NCBI GenBank assembly: GCA_000467715.1
Contig: AJFK01000281.1
Location: forward strand, 1 to 25,731
Length of the DNA stretch: 25,731 nucleotides
Source: Hysterium pulicare CBS 123377
Lineage: Eukaryota; Ascomycota; Dothideomycetes; Hysteriales; Hysteriaceae
Direction: 5' to 3'
Part shown: positions 7,818 through 18,547 of the stretch, piece by piece
Numbering within the stretch: position 1 is the stretch's first letter
Layout of the letters: every line of letters begins with the position of its first letter
Program-made: the position numbers and the translations under genes
The notes under the pieces: generated by a model
Database searches by the model: none
The model's input: the letters and a program-made list of their open reading frames with translations, nothing else
What the model was told of the DNA's origin: nothing

Positions 7818-10800
7818 ATGACTTCTCGTCCTGCACCGGGGATACACGAGTCTCTCCAGCGCCGTGGGAGTGGAGCCCATCCTCCACGACCTCAAGCCCG
7901 AAGACAGCCCTCCGCTCATACCAACAATCCTCACAATTCGCATCAAAATGATATTATTGATCCTACCCTGGATGGGGAGAAGCGAACCACAGAAGAGATA
8001 TTGACGAAACCTCATGGCTCGGTACCTGGCCAGGGTGCGACGAAAGCCAGGCCAGGCTCGCTCAACAATCTACAAACAGCTTCACATGAGCAGGGGAGGC
8101 CTTCTCAGCGAGGAAGGCCACAGGTGTTCTTCAGCAACGGGACAAACAATGCGGCAGAGCCCTCGGTGGCTCCACTCGCCTCCCCATATGGGCAGCGTCC
8201 TTCCAGCATGGGTTCAACTTTGCCCATGCCTCCAAGACCTGGGGCTTCTATATATGAGGATATAGCACAGTCTCAAAGACGCGCACCACCCGCCGGGATT
8301 AAAATTAAGCAAGAGACGGTGACGAATTTCAATGAGTTTGACCCTCCGGCTCTTTCTCTGTCGTTTCCAGGTGGAAGTAAGCTTAAATCCTCTGTTTCTT
8401 GTTTCATGGCTAACAATGTTTGCGTAGAACCGGCAGACTTCTTCCCGTGGATGGGTAATCATACCGAGGATGTATTGTCAGAAACTTTAGTCAAGGGTGG
8501 AATCAGCAACAAATCACAAATTATGAACGAGACAAACACAGCACGACTGTCGCTGTGGTCAAACTTGAAAAACAAGCAGGGACTTAATACCCTCTCGGGC
8601 CTCTTCGTCACTGTCCTCGAGAAACGACAAGCCTGCGGACGTCTCACTGCAACTTCGACTTTTAGACCACCTCCAAGAGTTACGTTCACTGACAAGAAAC
8701 GGGACAAATGGCTTAATGAGCTGGCCAGCCCCGACTTTGGATTACGGAGGCTGAGCAAGACGATCCCTCACGGGATCAAGGGTAAATTTCTCCTAGAACA
8801 ATGCCTGAACAAAAACATACCCGTCCCGCGAGCTGTATGGCTCGCTAAATGCGTTGGATCTAATGAACTCCGCTCGTTCAAAAGAAAAGGCGCCCCTGGA
8901 ACAGTTGGAGTCGGCGGAGAAGCAAAGTGGGTCAGGGACTGGACTATCTCGGTGGAGCAGTTCATGGAAAGTACCATATCTGCAATAGGACAACGAGATT
9001 GGAAGCAAAGAATCACATATGCGTTAGTAACCCAATTCTGGCTTTCGTCATTTCCCGGCCCTCTAACACGCTTCTAGACTCAGACTCGCAACCCAGCTTT
9101 ACAAGGAGCATCTCCTTGACCAAGATCACTATCTTGACTGGCTGTTGACATGCCTCGATTCAAGCCCGTCAGAACGCCTGTTTCTCTGGCTCCTGCTTGT
9201 TCCGGTCTACTGGCAAGATCTCACTACTTCCCGACGTCGAGGAAAGCATTTAGCAGAGACTTTACTAAACCACGCTGAAAGAGTAAGTGCAGACTACCTA
9301 GAATGATAGAGTTCCATGTACTAATCTCATTTCAGTTGAATGCTGGTGATGACGTAGATGACAATGTTTCGCTCTCGGAGTTTATCGAGAAGCTCATTGT
9401 GGACCTGCTGACGACAAACCCGGCATGCCTTGTACTGCCTAAAACGTGGCACACTCACCGAGAGACACTAGTCCGTGTAGCCGACAAACAATCCGAGCCC
9501 GAGATCAGCAAGGCCGTTGCAGAAGTGGATCGAAGGAACAAACGCCTTTTAGGTCCATGTAAGCAATCACGTACAACCTCGCAGACCCCAACCAGAGAGG
9601 TCGTGTCTCTCTTGGATTCTTTAGAGAACAACATCAACATCAACCTTGAGGCAATCTCAAGTGCTTGCAAGCAGATGATGCCCGACACCAATGCATTAGT
9701 TTCGACGTTGCTTGGCTGGGCCTCGTCTATATACAGGGAGGGTGTGCACCGGATCTACCTGGCCGTGCGACTGATTCGGAAGTGGAACAGATCAGGTGCC
9801 GACACGGATGATGGCATCCTGTCGTTCTTGTACTCGGTGCAAACCACCAAGGCCTCGGAACCGCTCAATGCGATTCGAATCATTGCGGAACTGGTTCGCT
9901 CGAAGCACTTCTCAATTGGGAAATATCTGCAATGGCTGATTGCGACCGGGTCGTTACTTCCAGACCAAGACCCCAGTCAGGTCAGGCCCCGCGCCCTCTT
10001 CCTTCCTGTTCCAGCTAACTGACACCACTCTAGGCCCAATCCTGGCACGTCCGCTTGATTACACAGATCCCGTTGAGCAGCCTCCCCGAGCATATTCTGA
10101 ATCTCCGCTACACCCTCCTTCAACGCATCGGATACCCCGTAGAATCAGAAGAGGAGATGCTCGACCGCGCGCAAGATTTTATCCAACAACAAATCCCCAA
10201 CCTCTTCGATTCAGAAACCCCTATCAATCAGCCCGAGCATGTTGAGCTCGGAAAGCTGAACACGGTTGTACGACTTGAGCTAGGCTTCTGGTTGCGCCAG
10301 CATGTGGCTGCGACCGTGGAAACTCAGCATAACTTGCCAAGCAAGCGGGGCTTGGTCGACGAACCGTTTGAGGTCTCCTCAATAGCACCTTCAGACTTCT
10401 TCATCGTGAGAGATCTTCTAGAGAGATTTGGGGACTTTTCTGTGCTTGCGGATGTGCTTGGCGTCGTCTCGAACTCTCTGGACTCCGCAGTTCTTACCGC
10501 CGCGGCCGACACTCTTCACTATCATTCCACGGTTTTTACTGCCATCGGAGCCTTCAAGCCTTTATTCCAATCCCTATCGAAAAGATATGGCGTGCTTAGA
10601 TCAATTCGCTTTCCTGAAAGAGAGCTGCTTGTCGCGCTCAATGATCTTGCTAACACCGCACAAGCAGAACCTCAGCTTTTGCAATTGATAGCGTACGACC
10701 TAAAGCAACACGAACAGAGGAATTCGGTTACGGCTTGTTCGCCAGCTTCCGATAACATGGAGACCTTGCAGAGTTCAAAAGCAGACGTCGACGACGAGAT

Positions 10801-12910
10801 CGAGAGAATACTATCCAGTGGCACAAGCATGGACCAGCAGATCATGAACCGGGTCTTCATCAAGATCACTACGAAACTAGAAGAGCTGATCACTAAGAGT
10901 CCCGATCAAGCTAACAGTTGTGGGCATTGGTTCCACCGCTTGCGAAATTTCGATGATAAAACCTTTGATAAGCTCATGAATCAGTGGCTGTCAACACTAC
11001 TGATACACCATCAAAGAAAGGTGATCCTCGCGGCGCTCCCAATCCTGGTAGCGACTAGTTGCATCACTCTCTCGGCTTTTGCAGACCTCGCTCGAGTAAG
11101 CATCAGCAGACTCGCGAGCAAGAATGAAACAAGCGCTGGGAAAGTGTCTTTGGAGGCTTTAGATGCCCTTCTACCCGCCGATGATTTGAATCCTCTTTGT
11201 CAGATCTCAGACACTTACCGCTATAGACTGGAGCAACACAGGTTTTGCCATGAGCCGCAGAACCGGATTCTCCAGTTCGTCCGTGAAGCACTCAACCTCT
11301 GCTCTGGGCGACAGTCTGTGGAACTCCAAGCCCATGTGACTTCATTGCTAGCAAGTAGTCGGCTACGTGCAATCGTAAGGCGTGCTGCGGTTGCTGACTC
11401 GCAAGCGCTGGCCGAGACTTTAGCCATTGGCTCCCACTCACCCTCTGAGACGGCTATGTCTTCCACCAAAGTGCTGCTTGATGGGCTTCTAGACCCATGC
11501 GATATTCTGAAATTATCGCAGAAAGGCTTAGAAGAGCAAGTCACGACTGTGGTAGATATAGTTGATGATCTCTCCTTACCATTCTGTCAGCTCGAGCTTC
11601 AACAGATATTCGCAATGAATTCAACCTCACCTGAAGATGCAGAGGATAACGTCTCTGCTGCACTTCTAGAGGCAATCAAGACAGCTGTGGACAACGATCG
11701 CTCAAATTGGTCAGACCTAATAGCTGGACTGGACAGCAGCTTGACCTGTAAGATTCGCGAATATGCTGAGAGAGAGATTCTTAATGCATCTGCGTGTTTG
11801 AATTCCTCAAACTACTCAACTACAGAGGACCCTGATGAAACATATCTCCGCAGGTATCTAACCGTCGTTGACCATACTTCTTCTGGAACATGCGAAGGAC
11901 AATCTCATTTGATTAGTTCACTCGTCGAACGGCTACGGACAGTTAGTGAATTGTTGACGCCTCTGCAAGGGAAACCACTGGACTCAGACAAAATGGACAT
12001 AACCTCACCTTCGGTCCCGACTTCTTATCTATGTATTTGGCTCAATACGTTGCTACATCTAGCGCTCGTCCATATATCCTCGTTTTCCCTCAGTAAGTCT
12101 GGTAATCAAAGTCAGATTACATTCCTCTGGATACTCCGGTCTCTCTTTACAAATCCAAGCCTACAGCCATACCCTTCAGCAACCGAATTTGTATTTGATG
12201 TAGCGACCTTTTTCTCTGATTTTCTCTCCGACGAAGTACGCGCCCATTTATCTAGACTCGATGCCGCCAAACCGCTACAAGACTCTCGGTGCTCTTTCAT
12301 ATTCGGTTCTATACCTCCCCCGGATACTTGGCTTGGTCTCGCTATGCCAACTATAGTCTCTTCGACCTCACAGGCTACATCGACGCCTCCCGCTCCGGCT
12401 TCGCAACATTCCCAGTCTCCTGGATCGATGCAAATGAAGCGGTCCAGTAGCCAGCATGCTCAATCACCGGGCTCCTTACCTATGCAAAGGTCGAATAGCC
12501 AACAGCAGCAGATTCAGGGCCGAGCATTTCCCCAACACCCACAGCAAAAGCAAATGCCGCCTCAACTTCAGCGCTTCGCCTCTCAACACGGCCAGAGCCC
12601 ACAGTCGTTCCAATTGCAGCAGCAACAACAGTTACAGAGCCTTATGCGGGAACGATCTATGTCTTCCAGCCCGTTACATGGCCAGAGCCAGAATCCGGCA
12701 AACAGTCAAACTTCGACTCAAGGTCAGAGTCAGAGTCAGGGTCATAGCCAAGGCACGGGCAGGGGTGCTATGGGACGGCAAGAGAAGCCTGAGATTCGCC
12801 CAATACCCTTTGCTCTTCGCAGATGGGAAATTCTACCCGATCCTGCCGGCAATCCGGCCGGCAACGAGACGGCGCTTAGCCTGAGTCTTTTCGGGGCAAG
12901 GAAGGTGTGA
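7818..12910 (+). CDS. MED12: Mediator complex subunit 12 (MED12/Srb8)
   Basis: MED12 is part of the CDK8 kinase module of Mediator, which controls RNA polymerase II transcription in the nucleus. Exons are 7818-8376, 8428-9022, 9078-9282, 9336-9980 and 10034-12910, giving 1626 residues, a normal size for filamentous fungi. The N-terminus MTSRPAPGIHESLQRR is Pro/Gln/Ser-rich and disordered. The Med12 domain lies near residues 264-330, with PPPRVTFTDKKRDKWL, RRLSKTIPHGIKGKFLLEQC and AVWLAKCVGSNELRSFKRKG. ALRLATQLYKEHLLDQDHYL follows, rebuilt across intron 2. The long middle part is helical and poorly conserved. Residues about 1457-1581 are Gln/Ser-rich with repeats. Introns are 51, 55, 53 and 53 nt; intron 1 is a multiple of 3 without a stop. 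The identification is secure. Confidence 0.95.
8377..8427 (+). other. In-frame 51-nt intron of MED12
   Basis: Donor GTAAGC, branch GCTAAC and acceptor CGTAG are all present. Splicing joins FPGG to KPADFFPW. Retention adds 17 residues without a stop. Confidence 0.8.
12404..12499 (+). repeat. Two tandem 16-residue repeats in the MED12 C-terminal tail
   Basis: Two 48-nt units encode QHSQSPGSMQMKRSSS and QHAQSPGSLPMQRSNS back to back. A third, diverged unit starts with QHGQSPQS at 12584. Poly-Gln runs follow, within the disordered Gln-rich tail. Confidence 0.75.
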
Positions 12911-13482
12911 TGATGACCTCCGTCATTTTCTTCTTTTGGAAAGTTTTTGTTGTTTAGTCTCGGATATTCTATCCATTAGACGCATTATTTTGATATTTGT
13001 AGTCGTTGATAGCGTTATAGCGTTGGAGTCTACTGCTTTTACTATGCTTTGTTCTTCTCCATCTTGCTTTCAAATATGATGTATGACGGCATCTCATGAG
13101 GAGGTATCATGACATCTGAATGGCGTTTTGGGTATGTTGTCGTTGGTGGTGGCATTTGGAAGCGTAGGATACGGTGTGAGTACGGAAGCATGTGTATCAT
13201 TATTCTCTTGTATAGGAGACGATACCCGGAGATTTGTTCTGCATGGATAGCTGAGTATTGGTAGTGGTGAACGATGAAGTTTCTCAACGAGTTTTTACTA
13301 TGTGAAGTAGCATATTTGACACCCGTCACCAGAGATGATGGAAGTTACCTGTCTCGTGAAAGTCCAACCTTGGGTTACATAAGCCAGCGCCCCTCCCCTG
13401 CAAAATACCGCAGCATGCCCCTCCAAACGCCTCACAGCTTCAACAATTGCATGCGCCTACAACCTCTCCACCCCTCGAAAAG
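12911..13482. other. Intergenic region between MED12 and SNX3
   Basis: Holds the MED12 3' UTR and the SNX3 promoter, which is pyrimidine-rich in its last 100 bp. No gene or strong motif is seen. The open frame on the minus strand at 13042-13329 resembles nothing known. Confidence 0.55.
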
Positions 13483-14039
13483 ATGCAGTCCCTACCCGAC
13501 GCCCGACAGCAATCCTTCGAGGAGCTGTACGGCCCTCCCGAGAACTTCCTAGAAATAGAAGTGAGTTTTCCCCTTGCCCCGCTTCCTTCACGTTCATCCA
13601 CCAAGACCAATGCTCACAAAAAATAAACCCACAGGTCCGCAACCCCATGACGCACGGCGTAGGCAGAGGCATGTACACGACCTACGAAATCGTCATGCGA
13701 ACCAACATCCCAGCCTTCAAGCTGAAGTCGTCGTCGGTGCGCCGCCGCTACAGCGAGTTCGAGGCCTTCCGCGATATACTGGAGCGGGAGTCTGCGCGCG
13801 TCACGATCCCGCCGCTGCCGGGGAAAGTGCTCACGAACCGCTTCTCGGACGACGTGATCGAGCACCGGCGGGAGGGTCTGCAGCGGTTTCTGCAGATCGT
13901 CGTCGGCCATCCGCTGTTGCAGACGGGGTCCAAGGTTCTGGCGGCGTTTGTGCAGGGTGAGTCTTTGATTTCCGCCTCTTTTATGGGAGCGATGCTGATG
14001 CTTTGGACAGATCCGAATTGGGATCGTCACGCTTGGTAG
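13483..14039 (+). CDS. SNX3: Sorting nexin-3 (Snx3/Grd19), PX domain
   Basis: Snx3/Grd19 binds phosphatidylinositol 3-phosphate on endosomes and works with retromer to return cargo to the Golgi. Exons are 13483-13560, 13635-13956 and 14011-14039, encoding 142 residues, the usual length. The PX domain fills most of the protein. It begins [21 protein letters not shown] is at 62-69 and supplies the conserved Arg and Tyr of the lipid pocket. The PPLPGK loop is at 85-90, and [10 protein letters not shown] carries the third basic site. The end DPNWDRHAW is typical of fungal members. Introns are 74 and 54 nt. The second is in frame with no stop, so an unspliced message would insert 18 residues before the last nine. 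The start ATG has A at -3. Confidence 0.95.
13957..14010 (+). other. In-frame 54-nt intron of SNX3
   Basis: Donor GTGAGT follows GTG CAG G, and acceptor GGACAG precedes AT CCG AAT TGG. Splicing yields [12 protein letters not shown]. Retention keeps the frame open. Confidence 0.8.
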
Positions 14040-14776
14040 GATGCCGGTTTCTTGACTCTCGAATTCCCTCCTTCGAAATCCACACCCCGAGCCTGGCTTT
14101 TCTGGATCTGGTCACACGACAGTCACGAAACCCTCACGAATAATGACTAAGTGACGGAACGGCCGGGCGACTCAGGTTCATATACTTTTCTTGCATTGGG
14201 GCAGGGGTTTTCAATTCTGGTTTTATACTTTTTCCTCTGCTCTGCTCTGCTCTGCGGTTGTGGTTGGGGCTTGCTTCTCTATCTGGTACCTAATTGGAGC
14301 AAAAGAAATATTGTACGCTGTCAAAATTAGTGCTATATGTACATTGAGAGTCATTCTGTACTTCTTCGGGAAATAATCATTAGGTCAAAGGGGCCTTTTT
14401 CTGGTTTGGGGGGTTCTTACTTTTTTGGGTTGTTTCCTTTACTCTAGGCTTCGGAATACCCGTTCCTACTTTCACACATAAAATCCAGTATATCATTCTC
14501 AAGCCTACGGTCTCGTCGTTCCAAGCGTGTTCTGCGCCATCTCAAGAAAGAACGTCTCCACATCTAACACAACTCGCTGCGTTCAACGGTCCTAGCACGA
14601 ATAATTGTTGATGACAAGACTTTGAATTCAGTGGTATAATATGCCAATCCCAACCCTTTCCTCCCTCACTATTTCCTGCATTTTCATCCTCTGAAGAAGT
14701 TTTCCCCTTGGCCGATAAACCCATCCCATCCAACTCCCATACAAAAACGCCGAACGTGCAAGATCAATCTCATCTC
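14040..14776. other. Convergent 3' flanks of SNX3 and the Nvj2-like gene
   Basis: No gene is seen. It should hold both 3' UTRs. A short (CTCTG)4 tandem repeat lies at 14235-14254, and T-rich stretches follow near 14390-14440. Confidence 0.55.
14235..14254 (+). repeat. (CTCTG)4 microsatellite
   Basis: Four perfect copies of CTCTG, about 200 bp after the SNX3 stop codon. Confidence 0.8.
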
Positions 14777-17700
14777 TTAATTACTCGCATTTTCTTCATC
14801 CAGATCCATTTTCTGAAAGACTCCCTCCTCACCCTCATCCAAATCTGCTTTTTGATCAGGTGTTTCCGCCCTCTTCTTCACCTCCTCTGCTCCCCGAATC
14901 TCATGACTGCTTTCATCCCCCTCATGCGGAGCCTCTTTGTGCACAGGACTAGGTGGCGCACTAGTATCCGCAGCCGGCGCCTCAATAACGAGCATACCCA
15001 ACCCATCGCCATCATGCTGATTCTTCTCCTGCACCTTTGGCTGCGTGATTGAACTCCGTTTTCGTCTTGGAGGGAGCGGGGGTAATGAAGTGACTGAACT
15101 TGATTTCCGCCTATTGCTTTTACCATTACCAGTACTTGCACTCGAGTTTGTCGAATCTGACCCTTCTTTCCCTGATCCCGACTGGGATGTTGTTGTTCCT
15201 TTGGGCGGAGAAGCCGATCTGGAAAGTTCAGACGCTTGGTCAGGTTGAGTTTGTTTTGAGTCGGGGGGTAGAGATGGCCTTGGTGGGGGGACGGGTTTGC
15301 GTTTCGCAAGGTTGGCGAGAGCTGACGCTCCAGCGCTCCACGTGCTGTTACGCTTGTCTTTAGGTCCTGGTAATGGAGTTCCCGGTGGAGGGAGGGGTTG
15401 GCCGCGTCCCATGGGCTGAGCAGGTGAGCTGAGAGGACTGGGTGTCGCGGAAGTGATGCGGAACGATGGGTTGGGTGGGGAAGCTTGCTGTTGTTGTGAG
15501 GTATCATTGGATTTCGGATTAGGACCTGAAGCCTGCTGGTCATCGGAGAGGTTGTCGCGAGGACCGGAGGGTGAGGATGCATCTGGATGATGCTGTCGGT
15601 TTGCGAACCATTTCTTTGCTGCGACAGTGGCTGAGAGTAAAGACTGATTGATAGCTTGTCGTTTCTCTGCCGAGTTGAACGTATTACTACGGAGAGACGC
15701 TGAAGGAGAGTGCTTCGGTTTGGTCTGAAAGCTATTCAGTGATGCAGCGTCGGAGGCGCTAGCAAAACTTGGAGAGGAGCTTCGCGGTATCGGTGTTGAA
15801 TCAAGGGATTCGGGATCCACGTGCTCGTCTTCTTTCGATGCCCGAGAAGAATTTGTGGAGGAAATGCTGCCTTTCTTGGCCACCTCATCCATCATGTTTG
15901 GTTGCACTGGTGAGCCCACAGGCGATCCTGCGGGTGAAGTAGGTTGAGATTTCGAGATAGTCTTCATGGCGCTCGCAGCGTCTAGCTGATTCGGACGTGC
16001 CTGGTTCTTCAAAGCTTCAACATTCGCTGGATCCCTATTCACTACCGGAGTCGCAGCACTGGCGAATGAGCTGGATCTCATTGCCTTGGGCTTCAATGGG
16101 GTCTTAACTTCTGCCCCAGAAGAAACGGCAGCTGAATTAGCTGTACCATCCAGAGAGAGTGTCGATTTGTTTGACTTGACGGATTTTCGGGAAACCAAGC
16201 GAGCCGAGGGCGCTTCACCAATGGCTGGCATGCTCATGGTCTTATCCCTAGAGATTAATCCAGGGCCAGGTAGTGAATCCATTTCATCTGATGATGACTC
16301 CTTGCCCTCATTGTCGTCCAGCAACGGTTCGACCATCTCATGTTTTTCATCCGAAAGAGGTCTGAGATTTACGTCATCAGACCAAATACCGCCCCTGAAG
16401 CGTTGATGCAAGGTGTTACTGAATGGTATGTCGTCCCAGTTTGGGTAGACCAGTGTGTCACCCAGGACCTCTCGAATTCGGCTTTCAATGGCTCGAAGAA
16501 TGACCCCGTAGGTAATTTGTCGTGAGCTGACTATTGGTTCAAGTGCCAAGTCAAGTTTCGGCGGCGTCTCAAACGAAATCCATAATCGATTGCTCGGTGG
16601 CGGTTTTATCCTGGCCAGTACATGGCCTTCGAGCCTCTTCAGAATACCAGCAAGAATTATAGTGACCTCTCGAGCTTTAAACCGTTGTCCTAGGTCAATC
16701 CGTGCAACGGCAGCAATCTCGAGACGAAAGTTGCCCTTGTACTTGACATCGGCTTCAAGTGTCAAGTCTCCATCCACAGTCAATTCTCTCAATTTCGGAT
16801 TGGTAAAGAAAGGCGGAAGGTCTCCCATGTCAATTTTCTGTAATTTGATGCTAGTTATGAAGTTGGGTTTCGGCACGCGAGAAATCTTCTTCGTGATTTT
16901 CTTGCGTATGTGATCTTCGATATCAGAAGTTTTGTACATTCCTAGAAATAGCCTTCCTATTAACGCATTAATCCATCGAGTTTGCAGGTTCTCTTCAGAC
17001 GCATGTAGTTGCTGAACGAGCTTGATGATGTGGGCTGTTTCAAATTGTAGAGGCGTCGGCGGATTCGAAGGAGATCCTTGTCGATGTTCTTGATTCTGCA
17101 ACATTGCAAGGTAGAAATCCTCCTTCTCTGAACAATTGTCAGAGAAGAGATAGAATGGCTTCCCTTCGGATTCGATGTCTCCAAGTGATGTCTTCCTGGT
17201 CAATCGAATACAATTGCGCTTGATCCACAACTCTCCCTCGAGTATCTTATCTCCACCTGAATATATGTCTATATCGTAGTACGCGAGTGAGATTACGTGC
17301 CGAACTTCGAGTTGCTCCGAATCGTCATAGAGCATCAGGTGGCCATGTCTAACGAAATCAGTTACTGGTCGGTGAGGTGTCCTTACTCCGTCTCGACACT
17401 GCCAAGCTGGTATAGAGTGTGGTTGTCTCTCACCTTAACACAACAAAGAACACGTTACGAGCCTTCTTAGTCTTCCCACTTCCACCATCAATAGTCGGTG
17501 TTGCGGACTTATTCCGATCAAAGATGCTTCTATACATGCTCTGATACACACTCGGGCTTTCGGTACCCACCACTGCTCCAGCAGGGGTCGTACGTTCTGG
17601 AGGTTTGCCATTTATGCCGCCCGGTACGAATTCTCGACATACCGCAAAGTATCCAGCCGCGACGTCTGGCTCGTGAGTACGAGGCTTGAGTTGCTCTGGT

Positions 17701-17903
17701 AAATTATCTAAATCGGATTTGGTGGAGTCGCCATGTCCTCCTGCAACCCCAGCATTCTTTTTAGTATCTCCGTTTTCGTTCGGACGGTCGTCACGTATAG
17801 GAAAGGTCAGGTAGGCATGGCAGACGATCGCGGCGAGAAGGAGGGGAATGAATGTGATGCCACCCAAGACATAGATGAACAGAAACCCGGAAAAGGTTGT
17901 CAT
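14777..17903 (-). CDS. Nvj2/TEX2-like PH-SMP lipid-transfer protein of ER contact sites
   Basis: Minus-strand gene in two exons, 17903-17434 and 17348-14777 (85-nt intron), encoding 1013 residues. One hydrophobic segment near residues 5-33 should anchor it in the ER. A PH-like region around residues 150-255 includes FFVVLRHGHLMLYDDSEQLE. An SMP (TULIP-type) lipid-binding domain near 258-480 contains TRWINALIGRLFLGMYK, NPKLRELTVDGDLTLEADVK and YPNWDDIPF. The remaining 530 or so residues are disordered and rich in Ser, Pro and Lys. TM-PH-SMP order is that of yeast Nvj2 and animal TEX2, which move ceramide or other lipids at ER-Golgi or nucleus-vacuole contacts. Domain boundaries are rough. A CCAATCA box lies 181 bp upstream of the start. 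Confidence 0.88.
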
Positions 17904-18083
17904 CGCTGTGCAGGTGGTATAAGAGCTTGAGAAATAGCCATAGGCGCAAAAGCAGTCATATGCATTGGCGCTTAGCTGTGTTGCTGCAAAGTGTTGTGTT
18001 GTAGAAATGTAATGAATGTGGCTTTAACGTGGAGTAAGCAGCTATGCCACTTCTTGGCGCCCGTCAACCAGCCTCATCAGTTC

Positions 18084-18090
18084 TGATTGG
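18084..18090 (-). promoter_or_regulatory. CCAAT box (CCAATCA) upstream of the Nvj2-like gene
   Basis: TGATTGG on the plus strand reads CCAATCA toward the gene, 181 bp upstream of its start codon. It is the third such box in this window at a similar distance. Confidence 0.45.
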
Positions 18091-18292
18091 CTGAAACAGT
18101 CTTGCAGGTAGGGTACGTGGTAGTATTGGACCGCTCCAAAGCTGGGTTATAATGGATGTGGAATTTCTGGAGCTAAGAACTGGATCAAGAAATTAAGTCA
18201 TGTGGTTCAAATAAATGCACGACTTCTTAATGATAAAAGCTAAATCTAAATGTATGTACCCCAGAGGAATCCTTTGCATGTAAAACAGGTGC

Positions 18293-18316
18293 AAGACTCC
18301 AGTGAAGACTCCAGTG
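18293..18316. repeat. Tandem 12-bp duplication
   Basis: Two perfect adjacent copies of AAGACTCCAGTG in the 3' flank of the MFS gene. No function is suggested. Confidence 0.7.
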
Positions 18317-18547
18317 TCCAAGTGTCCGTATTGTATCCAGAATGCATGCTGCAGATGCGCCGTACACAGGAAGAAGTCTAGATCCAAGGAAAAGCATCCA
18401 TACGCCCATTTATGCAGCTCTCCCAACAAAGGTGTTGGCCTCTTCAAATGCCAGTTCAGCTCTTACCCCAGTATCAATGCAGAGACAATTCGTACCTTAA
18501 AACTCTAACAGAACAGTCGAATAGCATGCTTAAGTGTGTGTTAAGGC

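Larger units (their letters stand above)
17904..18547. other. Intergenic region: Nvj2-like promoter and MFS gene 3' flank
   Basis: Both neighbours are on the minus strand. A CCAAT box lies at 18084-18090, and a tandem 12-bp duplication (AAGACTCCAGTG twice) at 18293-18316. Open frames of 60-84 codons at 18193-18508 overlap on both strands and look random. Confidence 0.55.

Noticed and set aside
7452-8015. 187-codon open frame on the minus strand
   Set aside because: It is antisense to the MED12 start and the divergent promoter, is biased to Arg/Ser, and matches no family I know.
14878-15582. 234-codon alternative frame inside the Nvj2-like gene
   Set aside because: It is a shifted frame of the same strand within the low-complexity tail; the main frame continues the PH-SMP protein without interruption.
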